Source: Allodiplogaster sudhausi (taxonomy: Eukaryota > Nematoda > Chromadorea > Rhabditida > Diplogasteridae). From it: a stretch of DNA of 64,000 bases. Made by a program: the position numbers and the translations under genes. The stretch's first letter is position 1; every line of letters starts with the position of its first letter. The stretch lies in assembly GCA_945643635.1 (NCBI GenBank), contig CALZFC010000007.1, positions 722,501-786,500 of the forward strand, read 5' to 3'. The notes under the pieces were generated by a model. It was not told where the DNA came from, did no database searches, and worked only from the letters and a program-made list of their open reading frames with translations. Positions 12,601 through 24,394 of the stretch are shown here, in pieces.

Positions 12601-13600
12601 AAATCGGATAGCTCTCGGAGAAACATTCATTTCTGTAGCCTATGTCGAGTACTTGTTGAGTACGAGTTGAACAAAAAAAAAAGGATGGAGAGAAACTCGA
12701 GGGCAACGAGTAGGGAAGGAGAGTAGAGAATAGTACGGAGAGGAAAAAAAACAGACTAGATGAAAAAGAGTGGAGAAAAAGGCGCGACTACGCTGTCTCA
12801 ATCTTTCAACAGGTCAAGTCCCTTTTCTCATTTCACCTCCGCTAACGGCATTTGCTCTCGTTTGCCATGCAAATTGAATGTGAAAGGTTGTTCCTGCTAC
12901 TCGTTGTTTCTCTTTTCGGTAGAGGTCTTGTAATCTTTTGGTTATACAGGCACTTTGCATTTGGGAATTTTGAGAAATTAAATAAAAAGTTCAAGAATAT
13001 ATGATTTTGTTATTTTTTTTATTGCTTGCTATTTGATTTTGTAATCAGGCAAGCGCAATTTTCTCTGGAAAAGTGTGCAATGTTGATGTATGTTCCGCTG
13101 TAGAAGCGGAGTTAACGAGACGTTAAGCTAGAAACCGAATTCCTTGTTCCAGGAATGACGACCTACATGTGCTAATGGTAAGCGAGTACATAAATGGGTC
13201 TTTGCGCGAAGAGAGCGAGAGAGAGAGAGAGAGAGAACAAGAGAGAAAGAAAGGAAAAAGTGCTTCTGCTTTGGATCTGGATCTCTATTGGCTTGCACTG
13301 ACAAGCTAAAGACAAGCTATCGTTTAGTGTGTTGCAGAATTTCGTTTGCATTCTGGGTATGGCTAGATTTATGAATAAAAGCATCACTGCTGCCAGTTTC
13401 TGAATGAGACAAGAGAAATTGAATTAGCCCTGAAGAAATGGTTGTTCCAAAGGCTTGGCTCACATATAGCTTTCGGTTCAGCTTCATGTGTTGGCTTTAT
13501 TTTCATCTTGTAATAGTCTTCTTTATTTTATCTGCTCTTTCTTCGACTATTTCTCGTTCTCCGTCGATTTCTCTCTCCGACTCTCTCTCCGTCTCTCTCA
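9637..13600. other. Intergenic region without recognised genes
   Basis: The start must hold the 3' untranslated region of the phosphatase gene. The rest is unique, AT-leaning sequence with scattered CT runs and a GA run near 11698-11720. Several open frames of 60-118 codons exist (for example at 10627-10983 and 11240-11446), but none has a recognisable motif, flanking splice signals or consistent codon usage. I do not call them. Confidence 0.5.
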
Positions 13601-13620
13601 CCCTCTTTTCTTTCTCTCAG
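13601..13620 (+). promoter_or_regulatory. Likely spliced-leader or 5'UTR acceptor site
   Basis: A pyrimidine-rich run ends in TTTCTCTCAG immediately before the receptor ATG at 13621. In nematodes such a site directly upstream of the start codon is usually the acceptor for spliced-leader trans-splicing, or for a 5'UTR intron. It supports the chosen start over the longer open frame that begins at 13438. Confidence 0.6.
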
Positions 13621-16226
13621 ATGGCCGACCTGATCTCCTTCTACGACAGCTTCTTCTCCGTCTGCTTCTACGTGACTGGCTCCGTTGCTCTCTGCCTGAA
13701 CTGTCTGCTTCTCTTCCTCATCGCCACTCACTCTCCTCGTTCTCTCCGTGCCTATCGTCTTCTTCTTGCCAACAATGCCCTGAGTGACATCTCTTTCTCG
13801 CTTGCGACTACAGTAATGCAGTGCAGGTATTCATTCATCTCCACTCCCTTCCAGCCCCTCATTCTCTTTCATTTTGTTCCCCTTCGTTTGATCGTTCACA
13901 TTGCGACCGTTCTAGAATGAACTCCCTTGATTTCTAGGATAATTCCAAATAAGTGGGCGTTCGCATACATTTCGCTGGGCGCCGCGCGGCATTTCGGTGA
14001 GCAGGTCAGCCGATTCTCTCTTTCTTCGCTTCGGTTTATATATCTACTACATTATATACATTTCACAATCTTCTCTTATTTTGTTTCATCATCAAATTGT
14101 GCTGAATAAAAAACTTCTAACAAAAAGCAAATGTGCTCTTTATTACAACAAAATGTCATAAATGAATACGCACCATTCAGTTCGCCTACCACGTCTACTG
14201 TGCACAACTTCACGCGCTCTTCTTTCTCTTTCTATGCTTTCCGGTTTAGTTTCACTATCAGTCATTTTACACTGGTTTTTTTCTCTAAAAAAATTAATTC
14301 CCTTTCGCATTTTTATCTACTACGAATGCACAGGTTCTAATTAAATGTGATAGAGAAGAAAATACTTTGAAAGGTGAACTCTTTCGGTTTCTTTGAGGTG
14401 AGCTTCGGCTTCCGTTATTATGTGCTCGTGAAGGACTCTCCCACGCAAAGGTTTGAGTGTTGTTCTATTTGTTAGAGTTTAGACATTCAGTCAGATTGTT
14501 CTTCTTTGTTACATATTTTTATGCATCAAAGAACTTTGATTACTCATTGTACCGAAGAAAAATAAATATAAGCAGGAATGACCGCGAATAGTATGACTGT
14601 CTACATCATAATTTAATGTTATGTTATTCTATAGTACCGTATTCTCAAGTGATAGCAGTTTGTTGTGTTACAGAGAAGTGCTTCTGTTGCTGGCTGCTAT
14701 TTACTTGGTCCCCCTTGGGCAATTAGTCAGTGATTTCGTTTCATTATCTCAGTAATTCGTAATTTTTTTCTTAACATAGCTCTAGTCTGTCTTCATGTCC
14801 AGAGTACAAAGAATTAGTTCTCTCTGTCCCTCTCTTTCATCCTCTCATGATCTCCATCGCTCATTCGCAACCGAAGAACAGCCAATTTTTAATGTTCTTC
14901 TCAGATTCTCTTCATAAACTCGGAGACTGACCCTGCCTTCATCCGTGCTTATCTTGCGGAGAACAAGCCGGCTTACAATCTAACCGGCTACGTCATCACA
15001 GGCAATTTTCCTTGATTATGGTACATGAAAAATATGTTTACCTCAAACGTAATATACAATTTTATTGTATTCAATACAGGAAGAAAACGTGCCATGCCAA
15101 TTAGAATAACGTGGTAGTTATCTGGAACTGCGACAAATGTTTGTAGACATTAGTATCCATGTACATATACATACCAGTGATGTTTTATGTCAACGTAGTA
15201 TGTGTGTAGCTAGCGATTCGCTTACTCGAGATTTGAATGTGGTAGCATTTACGAGGAAATATGTCATTTTCCCGCAGGTAATCACATGCTGCGCCAGCCG
15301 TTGACTGTCGTGACATTGATCACGATTGTGGTGCCAATGTTTCCGATTTACGTCGGGGTGGTTACCTTGTATCGCCGCGTCAGCCGCTTTCTTGACCAGG
15401 ATCACTTCATGGCGGTCAGACATGCATTCGTATTAAAAAAATGTAAATACGAAAATTTATTTAAAATATCAAAGAAATATGGAATCAAAGTGTGAGGCAA
15501 AAAGCTAATGTGTGATGCAGAACAATTTTGTGCTCTATTGTGCAACTTAAATTTGGAGAGATATATGCATGTATGTATGTAGGTTGCTTTGTGAAATGAG
15601 ATAAGAGGGTAAATTGTCTGTTTTGCAGGTGACGAGCGTGAATGCCCGACGGGGCCATCGGTTGCTTCTTAAGGTTTTACTTTTTACTCTTTCTAAACTT
15701 TGTCCTTTTTTCTTTTCTTTTTGAATATTTATGTGGTCCATTTTTTACTGTAGAAATTCGCTTGGATATCTCTTTAGCCTTGAATATTCAGGCATTGGTG
15801 ATTCAAGCGTTGCTTCCGATGTTCTTTGTATTCCCGCCCATAACCATCTACATGCTCTATCATCTCGAAATCATCAACTTTACCATAATTGAGTTCGTTT
15901 CTTCTCGGCCACAGCTTCTTATTCAGCGTTCAAGATAATGTTAAATAAATAGTAGCTCTATATGTGTTGGACCATTTGGATAATAAAAGCTTCAGAGTGC
16001 TTTCCCATTGAGATACCTGGTGTACGTGATCTTCTCGTGTATGCCCGCGGCGTCTCCCCTCGTCTCCCTCTACTTCGTTCGCCCCTACCGCGTCACCATC
16101 GCCCAGTGGCTACGGCTCATGCCTCGCGAGAAGACTTCTCCGTCAGGCCAGCCCTGCCCGACGAGGTGGACGGCGCGAACTCGCTCGATATCGGGTGCAT
16201 TGACTTCATCCGCATCGCGGATGTGA
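13621..16226 (+). CDS. Serpentine chemoreceptor-type GPCR (Str/Srd group)
   Basis: A nematode-specific seven-transmembrane receptor of the Str superfamily, most like Srd; relatives act in chemosensory neurons. Exons: 13621-13826, 13938-14004, about 14168-14230, 14398-14450, 14674-14725, 14905-15001, 15278-15414, 15629-15673, 15792-15896 and 15996 to the stop. They join in frame and give seven hydrophobic segments in the usual order. Landmarks are SPRSLRAYRLLLANNALSDI after TM1, FGFRYYVL before the second intracellular loop, LLLKALVIQALLP in TM6, and FVRPYRVTIAQW at the cytoplasmic tail, which corresponds to the family's P-YR signature. Intron 6 uses a GC donor (ACAG then GCAATT). Exon 4 needs a TTTGAG acceptor. 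After about 16118 the best codon usage moves to another frame, so the C-terminus is uncertain. Confidence 0.85.
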
Positions 16227-16614
16227 TCGAGTCCCGACATAAACTAATTACATATCTACATATGTGTGGTTTACTTTCATTCCGCTCAATTAGCTAGCAT
16301 GACACATAAACCGTTGTTCATTATTCTGTTACCTTTGAGTATGGCTTGATTCTCTTCTTAGAAATCCCATTTTGATACGAGAGCTTCTGTTCGAATGTTT
16401 CGTGTGAGTGTTTATACACTAGTTGTTGTACTGGTTGGTATTCATGCTAGCATCTCAGATACGGATTGCTCGGGGGTGGGACCTAGTTTATCGTGAAGAT
16501 GGGGAGAATGAGTGGGGGTAGAAGGGAAGATGGGGAGGATCACTTTCTCTGCTTGGATGTGCTGGAGGAACTCTGCCCTCTCTAGTACCGCATGTGGGGC
16601 GGGGGAGGGGGATA

Positions 16615-16774
16615 CTAGGGGGGCGGGGGCGGCGGAGGCGCGACGTACACCACCGCACGATCAATCATGAAGCAGAACCAGATCGCGTGGATCAGGGCGG
16701 GCAGGTAGCAGAAGCACAAGAGGATGATGTTTATGCACACTTGCATGCCGCAGATACGCTCCTTGAGGCTGCAA

Positions 16775-16826
<52 letters not shown>

Positions 16827-17009
16827 GAAAGTGATGAGAGAAGAGATTGTGGGATGGGAGGGGATGAAATCGAAGGGGAGAGACCATTGGTTGTGGCCGT
16901 GGGAAGGTATGGGGAAGTGATTGGGAAGGGAAAGAGAAGGGAGGATGGGGCGAACCGGCAGGATGCAGATGAGAAGAATCATGACGAGTCTGTCACTGCC
17001 ATTGTCCAT
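16615..17009 (-). pseudogene. PMP3/UPF0057 small membrane protein, copy 1 (probably broken)
   Basis: The family consists of very small two-helix membrane proteins linked to membrane potential and stress tolerance. Exon 1 (16956-17009) encodes MDNGSDRLVMILLICILP. Exon 2 (16615-16768) encodes LKERICGMQVCINIILLC, then LPALIHAIWFCF and a proline-rich tail. Compared with copies 2 and 3, exon 2 lacks the PL(A/G)VWF stretch just after the acceptor, and the remaining codons are out of phase with exon 1. A deletion of about 13-14 bases at the exon start would explain both. Unless an unusual splice site is used, this copy makes no full protein. The intron is a long (CT)n tract on this strand. Confidence 0.7.
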
Positions 17010-18160
17010 TCTTCCTCACAGAAAGACTGAAAGAAGTTTTAGAACTCCGTTTAAATTTATGTAGAATTAGAATTCTATTCAACTATGACCTTTTACTTTA
17101 TACCTCTATTTGCTTTTACGGTCTTTATATAGCCCTCAGATTGGGTTGAAAAGAAGAGCACGAATGAGATAACCTTAAAACAAATAATAAAATAATTGTA
17201 AGTTGAGCATGTTTGCTATAAATGATCAAAAAATTACCCAAATAGTTTAATAACAGAGTGAAGTAAGTAACCGAGAAGCAGAGAGCCCGAGAAAGGAAGG
17301 CGAACAGGGGGGAGGTCGGCTGCTTTCGCCGGAGATACACAGTGGAAATGAAGTTATTCAGCAATTTTATATCCTTGTAAACGTGAGAAAACTAAGATTA
17401 AGGTAATTATTTCTAAAAGTCCATCATTTTCAAACAAATCGGCTAAGTATTTTAAATTTGAATTTGTTTTATATATATGTAGTATAGCGCGAGCTTCACA
17501 TTACTTCTAACAATAAGATATATGTACATACATGTGTGCTCTCGATGAATGTAACTTACAATTCAGGCTGTATTTTTTGGAATGAATCATCTGCAGATTT
17601 GAATTCGTCATGCTAATGATACACTAGTTGTTCCTAATTACTTCAGTGAATCGTTCACAATTGCACTCGAATAAAAAAAACAGTTAGCATTTTAGAATAT
17701 GGAATTTCGACGGGTCGGGCCAATAGGGCTGTCGTGAAAGATGCAAAATGCCTTTAGAAATGGCACATACTAGTGCGATTTTAATTCTAAAAAGAAAGGC
17801 AAACCTGAAAAATGAAGTTAGAAAAAAAAATCGCCTTTTACATATTCATTTATTCAACACAATAATATGTAATATCGTGAGAACACTTGAAGATATATTC
17901 CCGACTAACGATAAATATGTAAATAATGAGAGGAAGTTCTGACGAGGGAACCATCTAAGCGTAAGGTGGCGGATTTTGATCGCACCTGTCCAGATCGATT
18001 ACTACGGTCGAAAAAATGATTCTGGCATTTTCAATTTTTCCTAAATAGCCTCTGGCGATTTTATATTGATTTTTAAAAATTTGCATAAATTGAGGATGTC
18101 GGTTGCTGACCAATGTTTGCGATTGTCGGTATCTTGCTTGTGACTACAAAGCGTGGAATG
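17010..18160. other. Spacer, no gene recognised
   Basis: AT-rich sequence upstream of PMP3 copy 1. The promoter of that copy should be here. A 64-codon open frame at 17748-17942 is Lys/Asn-rich and has no family features, so it is not called. Confidence 0.5.
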
Positions 18161-18163
18161 CGT

Positions 18164-18236
18164 GGCGCAGTGGGTTGCGCGCTCGCTTTCAATTTTGAAC
18201 GTCACAGGTTCGAACCCCATTCGGTTGAACTTTTTG
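18164..18236 (+). repeat. tRNA-like (SINE-type) module
   Basis: The sequence has an A-box-like D-arm (TGGCGCAGTGGGTTGCGCGC) followed about 30 bases later by a B-box (GGTTCGAACCC), in the spacing of a tRNA internal promoter. No convincing acceptor stem or anticodon arm closes it, so it is not a functional tRNA gene. It is better read as a tRNA-derived repeat with a possible RNA polymerase III promoter. It lies about 115 bases left of the big palindrome, and its GTCACAGGTTC motif recurs in the 49-51 kb element. Confidence 0.6.
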
Positions 18237-18350
18237 CTGTGCTGCAGTTTGGAAATTAAAGTTTGGTGAAGTACATAAGAAAAAAATTATTCCGGTGAGA
18301 GGTGTCCACTTCACCCAGGTTTGAGATTCCACAATGACCTAAACAGTTCG

Positions 18351-20056
18351 GAGCAAATTTTGGCTTTGGCTGCAAACCATAATTTCTTTCAAACTTCATC
18401 AATTTTAAAACGGATTAGTCCATTCGATGTAATTTTTTATCCTCTTTAAAATGGTATATACTTTGTATGCAAAAGAAATTAGTCTAAAGGCCTAAAATTG
18501 ACTTTTTGTGTTTTTGGCCAAATTCTGGTTTTAAAATACTCATTCTTTGGATCATTAATGGGTCATATAGACCGAATTACCACATAATATTTATTATACA
18601 AGAAAGAGCAGTTAAAACTGAGTCGGGTACAGCTTTTTAATCAAAATCTGAGGATACTTTTTTTGGGAATATGTATTTGAATCCTGACCGTTGAAGGCGA
18701 TATTGCTGCATATTTTTTGGCAATTATTTCAAATTAGTTCTTTTGAAACATCTAGCACCTAATAATATGTATTCCAGGATTTTTTGAAGTTCTTTCATGA
18801 TATACCACTCAAGAGTACTCTAAAAGTCAAGAAATTTCATTTTTAAGAGCCTAGAAGGCGAACTAAATGTATGAAAACTCCTTCGAAGCCAACTATCAGG
18901 TCATTTGTGAATCGGATTACCAAAAAGGTCATAACCGTTCGAAAGAGCAGAGACTTTTACATAATATATCCTTCGATGAAAATGCAAAACCTGTACATTT
19001 TAAAGAAATCTTGAAATTTCGAAAAAAATCCACGAGATGTTTTGACTATTTTGAGCTGTTCTGCGAATGCTGGTACCAATGGAACTTATGTTCTGAAAAC
19101 TGTGCCATTAGGTAGTTTGAGACGAGAAACATAAATTTGACGTTGATTTTCTACTTTTGACTACCATCCATGGTTCACTTGATCGAAATGAAATTTTTCT
19201 GCGTTATATATTTCATTCCTTTGGCAAAAGTACCATGGATGGTAGTCAAAAGTAGAAAATCAACGTCAAATTTATGTTTCTCGTCTCAAACTACCTAACG
19301 GCACAGTTTTCAGAACATAAGTTCCATTGGTACCAGCATTCGCAGAACAGCTCAAAATAGTCGAAACATCTCGTGGATTTTTTTTTGAAATTTCAAGATT
19401 TCTTTAAAATGTACAGGTTTTGCATTTTCATCAAAGGATATATTATGTAAAAGTCTCTGCTCTTTCGAATGGTTATGACCTTTTTGGTAATCCGATTCAC
19501 AAATGACCTGATAGTTGGCTTCGAAGGAGTTTTCATACATTTATTTCGCCTTCTAGGCTCGTAAAAATGAAATTTCTTGACTTTTAGAGTACTTTTAAGT
19601 GGTATATCATGAAAAAACTTCAAAGAATCCTGGAATACATATTATTAGGTGCTAGATGTTTCAAAAGAACTAATTTGAAATAATTGCCAAAAAATATGCA
19701 GCAATATCGCCTTCAACGGTCAGGATTCAAATACATATTCCCAAAAAAAGTATCCTCAGATTTTGATTAAAAAGCTGTACCCGACTCAGTTTTAACTGCT
19801 CTTTCTTGTATAATAAATATTATGTGGTAATTCGGTCTATATGACCCATTAATGATCCAAAGAATGAGTATTTTAAAACCAGAATTTGGCCAAAAACACA
19901 AAAAGTCAATTTTAGGCCTTTAGACTAATTTCTTTTGCATACAAAGTATATACCATTTTAAAGAGGATAAAAAATTACATCGAATGGACTAATCCGTTTT
20001 AAAATTTATGAAGTTTTAAAGAAATTATGGTTTGCAGCCAAAGCCAAAATTTGCTC
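18351..20056. mobile_element. 1.7-kb near-perfect palindrome
   Basis: Two arms of about 824 bases (18351-19174 and 19232-20056) are inverted copies with only scattered differences, around a loop of about 57 bases. The mirrored open frame MYENSFEANYQVICESDYQ appears on the plus strand at 18867 and on the minus strand ending at 19540. Its 82 codons match no family I know, and it may just be open by chance. I could not identify a target-site duplication, so the true ends may lie outside these coordinates. The sequence right of it (20057-20470) contains diverged phrases from the arm, such as ACCCAAAAAAAGTAT. Confidence 0.85.
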
Positions 20057-20840
20057 AGAAACCCATATTCAAATGCAGATACCCAAAAAAAGTATAAGAG
20101 ATTTTTCCTCGCAAAAACATATTCTGTGTAGTTTTTCCTGCTCTTTCTCATGGACCATTCAGTTTTTTGGACGTAATAGTAAAAAAAAAAGTTATTGCCT
20201 GAAAACGACTTTTTAAAAACTTAAATAGGAGAAAAGTCATATAAATTTTATTTTTCGAAAATGGTCTCCACGGACTTTTTTGTGTAGTTTTGAACAAGGA
20301 ATCTAACAGTGAAAAGATTATTCAGAAATATTGAGTATAACGGTAGTTATGGTCATCCAAAATTTATGAACATTACGACTTATATCTAAGTGAAAAAATT
20401 TTTTCTAAACTTTCTGACCGCCTAAACTTTGTTGTGAACACTAGATACATCCCTCATAATGTTTTCAAGGTTGTAGAAAAATTATGAATTTCTAGGGCAG
20501 GCGCTCCTTGACCCTTTCTGAGAGGCTCTCTTAACTAGCATGCCACATATTGTATTTTCATACTCCTGTTGCATTAGAATACGGTTTGTCTCTTTTCTTA
20601 TACATCCCATTTTAAGACGAGAGCTTGTCCTCGAATGGTTCATTTGAGTGTTAATAAACAATGTAGTTGTAATACTTATGATATTGATGCTCATCTCAGA
20701 TACATCAACGTTTCTCGGTGGTCGGACGATATTTATCGCGAAGAGGGGGAGGGAGAGTGAGTGGGGAGGATGAGAATGGAGATGGAAGATGGGGTTAGTA
20801 TCCCCCTCACTCCTTGGAGACGGGCCGCTCATTCGAAGGG

Positions 20841-21287
20841 TCAGCCTCCCCGCGCCCGATCACGCATGAAGCAGAACCAGATGGCGTGGATCAAGCCGGG
20901 GAGTCCGCAGCACAGACAGCACAGGATGTTTATGCACACGGGTTTGCCGCAATGACGGTCCTTGAACCAGACGGCGAGGGGCTGCAAGGAGAGAGAAAGA
21001 GAGACAGAGAGAGAGAGAAAGAGAGAGAGAGAAAGAGAGTGGAGCAAGGTAGACGAGTGCGAGGGAAATGAGATCAAGAGGGTGAGGATGAAATCGAAAG
21101 GGAGCCGCCGGCTGATTGTGGCCAGGGAGAGGAAAATAAAATAATAGGCTAATCTATTATTTTAAATATTGGGATTGGGAAAGGGATTGGAAGGGAGAGC
21201 GGGGGAAAGCGAGAGACAGAGAAGAACCGGCAGGAGGATGACGAGAATGATCATGATGATCTTGTCCGAGCCCGATTCGTTGGCCAT
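20841..21287 (-). CDS. PMP3/UPF0057 small membrane protein, copy 2
   Basis: Two exons, 21228-21287 and 20841-20981, join in phase 0 to give 66 residues. The N-terminus MANESGSDKIIMIILVILLP is the first membrane helix. Exon 2 starts PLAVWFKDRHCGKPVCINIL and contains GLPGLIHAIWFCFM, the second helix with the family's G-x-(I/L)-H-A signature. The usual family length is 50-70 residues, so it is full length. The 246-base intron is GA-rich on the plus strand. The head-to-tail order with copies 1 and 3 shows tandem duplication. Function is inferred only from the family. Confidence 0.9.
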
Positions 21288-23256
21288 TCTTCTTCGTTGA
21301 AAGACTGAAAGAAGATAGAGACAATTTTTTCCTCTAAACTTCTGTTCAAAAGTGACGTTCTACTTTTTACATATTTCCCCAAATTGGGTCATTTTTGGGC
21401 ATGTTCTTTATTAATCATCAATAAAATCACCCAAATATTTCTTTTTACAACAAATTGCAAACTCGAGTGCGGAAACGAGAAGCAGAGAAGCGGAGAAGCG
21501 GAGAGGATGAGAGGGTTAGTTCGGCTGCCGGAGGCAAGCAGTAGGAAATGAATAAATGAAGAGTAGGAAAGTAATTGTTTGGGCCCTTTTATATCCTTGG
21601 AAACGTGAGAAACGTAAGATTAAACTAATTTTGCACTAGCGTATGATTTTCAAATTTTTCGACAATTTTTAATTTGACCAAGTTTTCTTACAATACGGGC
21701 TTCCTATTAAAAGATATATTTTCGATGTGACTTTAAATTTCGACATTTTTTTCTTAGAATAAATCGTCTGCACATTTGAATTCATCATGCTCGTGAGAAG
21801 TAGATATGATGAGCTAATTAGTGAATTGAATTGGCAAAAATTATTACATGGAATTTCGACGGCTTCCATTCGAAAACCTGATTTTACTATACCTCTTGAT
21901 CTACTCTCTCGTTACTTCCTCTTCATGAACTGCAGTTTCTTCGTTTAAAACTGTGCTGGTTGAATGAACGAGGATCTACATATCACACGGAATCTATGGG
22001 CACCGACGATTTCATCGCTAGTGACCGACGAAGATTGTGTTGAACTCTCTAGGAGCAGCGAAAAGGAATTAGTTTTCTGGAATTGTCATTTTGACAAGAG
22101 CGCGAATGAGATGCGGCGCCACCTGCCACTTGGCCACCCCTCCCCTCTTCGTGTGTGTACATATGTACGTACATGTATATACAGATAAAAAATATTTAGT
22201 TTTTTTTTCTCTCATTCTTCTTCATCCTATTTCTTTGCTGATTTCATTTGATTTTTTTTTATTTAAGGTTGTATGGAGCCGCTTTCTTAAGCTATCGTTA
22301 ATTTCTTCTCTTCCTTGCCTTGTCGCGTCTCTTTCGTAACCCTCTTTTTCTAATTTGCATTGCATTACTGTTTGCATTGCCGAGTTGTGCATTCTAAGAA
22401 TGCCGCTATTATAATACTGTTTGGTGGTAATTATTATTCCACATAAGCGAAGTTCTGCTTACGTGGCTTTTGCCTGACTTCAACTGTCAGTCCATCATGT
22501 TTCGCGCACAGTGAACGGTCTCTCTTCCCGTTGCTCTGCCTAATTCATTTGTTGCCGTCAGACAGTTGGTGATAAAGGTCGTTGAAAAATGTTCCCAGTC
22601 CCATCCAGACCTACGGCGACGAAGAAGGAGAGCTTCATTACAGCCTACGTGCGAATGAGGAAGAGCCAGACAACGCGGAATCTGAAAATTACCTTGTCCG
22701 AATCCGCCTTCGTAGAAGAGAATTTTGAAAAGTATTTTGGAATTGTTTAAAATAATACGGCAATTTTCAATACACTCTTCTAATATCTTTATTTACGCAA
22801 TTAGGAATAACTTATGGTTAGAAATAAATTTATAGTTGTGGAATTTAAAGAGATCAAGAGCATGAAATAAGAGAGGCGCAGACACGAAAGTACGTTGGAT
22901 ATTAAGCTCGATGGACAGCCTCCATAAGATCTCGTAGCTATGCCTGAGAGAAGTTTGCCCAGTCTCGGAGAAGACCGGCGGTCTGTCGGTTTCCACCGGG
23001 TCTTCGCTTCTTTCCGTCTCTCTTCTTTTCCTCTCTCTTTCTATGCTTCTCACAGTTCTAATTGAGAATCTCCTTATCCCGCATGGGCAGCCAAGGCATT
23101 TGGAGCTATGTAGTTTATTATTGCTTTATTCAACTATTTAAAACAAATATGGAATTATTAACAAGATTAGTGAACGGAATGCGGCTTGAACGACGGAATT
23201 GCACAAGGTGTCGATTGAATTGTGAGGTGGAATTGGCGGGAAGTTGAAAGCGTCTT
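21288..23256. other. Spacer between PMP3 copies 2 and 3
   Basis: No recognised gene. A 53-codon ATG-initiated open frame at 22589-22750 (MFPVPSRPTATKKESF...) has sensible codon use but no known motif. A minus-strand frame at 22793-23053 is Arg/Glu-rich at its start because of a simple repeat. The promoter of copy 2 should lie just right of 21287. Confidence 0.45.
22589..22750 (+). CDS. Possible small ORF, unknown
   Basis: An ATG-initiated frame of 53 codons, rich in Lys/Arg/Thr/Ser with a Glu/Phe C-terminus. I recognise no domain, signal peptide or membrane segment. No clear splice sites flank it. It is listed only because its codons look less like simple repeat than neighbouring frames; it may well be chance. 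Confidence 0.15.
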   Translation: MFPVPSRPTATKKESFITAYVRMRKSQTTRNLKITLSESAFVEENFEKYFGIV

Positions 23257-23646
23257 CTAATCGCGCATGAAGCAGTACCAGATGGCGTGGATGACTCCAG
23301 GCAACCAGCCGAGGAGGCAGAGACAAATGTTCAGGCAGATATGTCCGTTGCACTCTTTCGCGGAGAACCAGACGCCCAGTGGCTGCAAAAAGCTTATTTT
23401 TTATCGTAAAAAAGTATTTTTATTTACTGGAGTAATTATATTAATTTGTTGTGAAAAGTTCTTAATATCTGAACTTTCGTGGCATAACAAGCGCAGCAGA
23501 ATGCTGTAAACAAAAGGAGGCATTCGCCGTGCATCTTTCGATTGCATTGAAATAAAAAGTTTATTAGCAGAAGAGATATCTGAGAGTACGGGAAGGATGA
23601 GGACGAGAAGAACAGTGATAAGTTTATCCATGTCCGACTGAGCCAT
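23257..23646 (-). CDS. PMP3/UPF0057 small membrane protein, copy 3
   Basis: Exons 23590-23646 and 23257-23382 join in phase 0 to give 60 residues. Exon 1 encodes MAQSDMDKLITVLLVLILP. Exon 2 begins PLGVWFSAKECNGHICLNIC and ends GVIHAIWYCFMRD before a TAG. This is the copy closest to the family consensus (LPPLGV then G-x-x-P-G-x-I-H-A). The intron, 207 bases, lacks the CT tract seen in copies 1 and 2. It has the same single intron position as its neighbours, confirming common origin. Confidence 0.9.
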
Positions 23647-24227
23647 TCTTCCTTGAGAGTACTGCTGCTGGTTTATTGTTACCGTAGGCTTCTCCCCTAG
23701 AAAAAATACAGAAGAATATTATATAAGACAGAAATATAATTTTTATCCAAAACGAGAAAAGTTTATGCTATGTCTAGACAGATGGTGATTGTTAGCAGAA
23801 TTGCTTGTGTCCCGAAGATAAAGCTGTGGAACACCCATCTCTTCTCTCAACATCAACGGGCAGAAAAGTGGATTGCAATAACGACGTCGCGATTTGTAAA
23901 TTCAACTTCGAGGTCAAAAGAGTTCAAAATTTGCATAACAGACTAGGATAAAAAGTCAATGAGGTGCACATATGTTTTATGTAAATTAGTGGAACAGAAT
24001 TAAAACTGCCGACCTTCTTCTCTTGAATGGCACATCGTCGTGTGTTGATGAATCTCCGCTGAAATATTGAAAAGACTTTGCAAATTGTTTGTTTCTGTGC
24101 GGAAAAGATTGGCTAATGCCGGAAATCCTATAAGACTACGACGAGAAAATGGAAAAGTGGATATTATGCATTCATTTTGGATATAGGCCCTGTTTTGCCA
24201 TGATGCGCCACATCGAATCACGTGGAA

Positions 24228-24357
24228 ATACGCAGGAAGTGAGGTCGTTATCGCTTCAAAATTTGAAAAATAGGAGGAAAAGCACGGCGAGGCTCAATTC
24301 GTGATCGAGAAAATGTAAAATGTTGGATTGGAGATAGAGAAGGAGAATGACAGAGAT

Positions 24358-24394
<37 letters not shown>

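Noticed and set aside
13438..13620. Upstream extension of the receptor ORF with a hydrophobic N-terminus
   Set aside because: The TTTCTCTCAG acceptor directly before the ATG at 13621, and family length, favour the shorter start; the extension is CT-derived Ser/Leu sequence.
18867..19540. Mirrored 82-codon open frame in the palindrome arms as a real gene
   Set aside because: No recognisable motif. Its presence on both arms follows from the inverted repeat and gives no independent support.
21964..22339. Overlapping plus-strand frames of 74-82 codons
   Set aside because: No family features, no splice support, and part is made of ATGTACGTACATG-type microrepeat.
22793..23053. 86-codon minus-strand frame upstream of PMP3 copy 3
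   Set aside because: Its start is a GA-repeat-derived Arg/Glu run and the rest has no motif or splice context.
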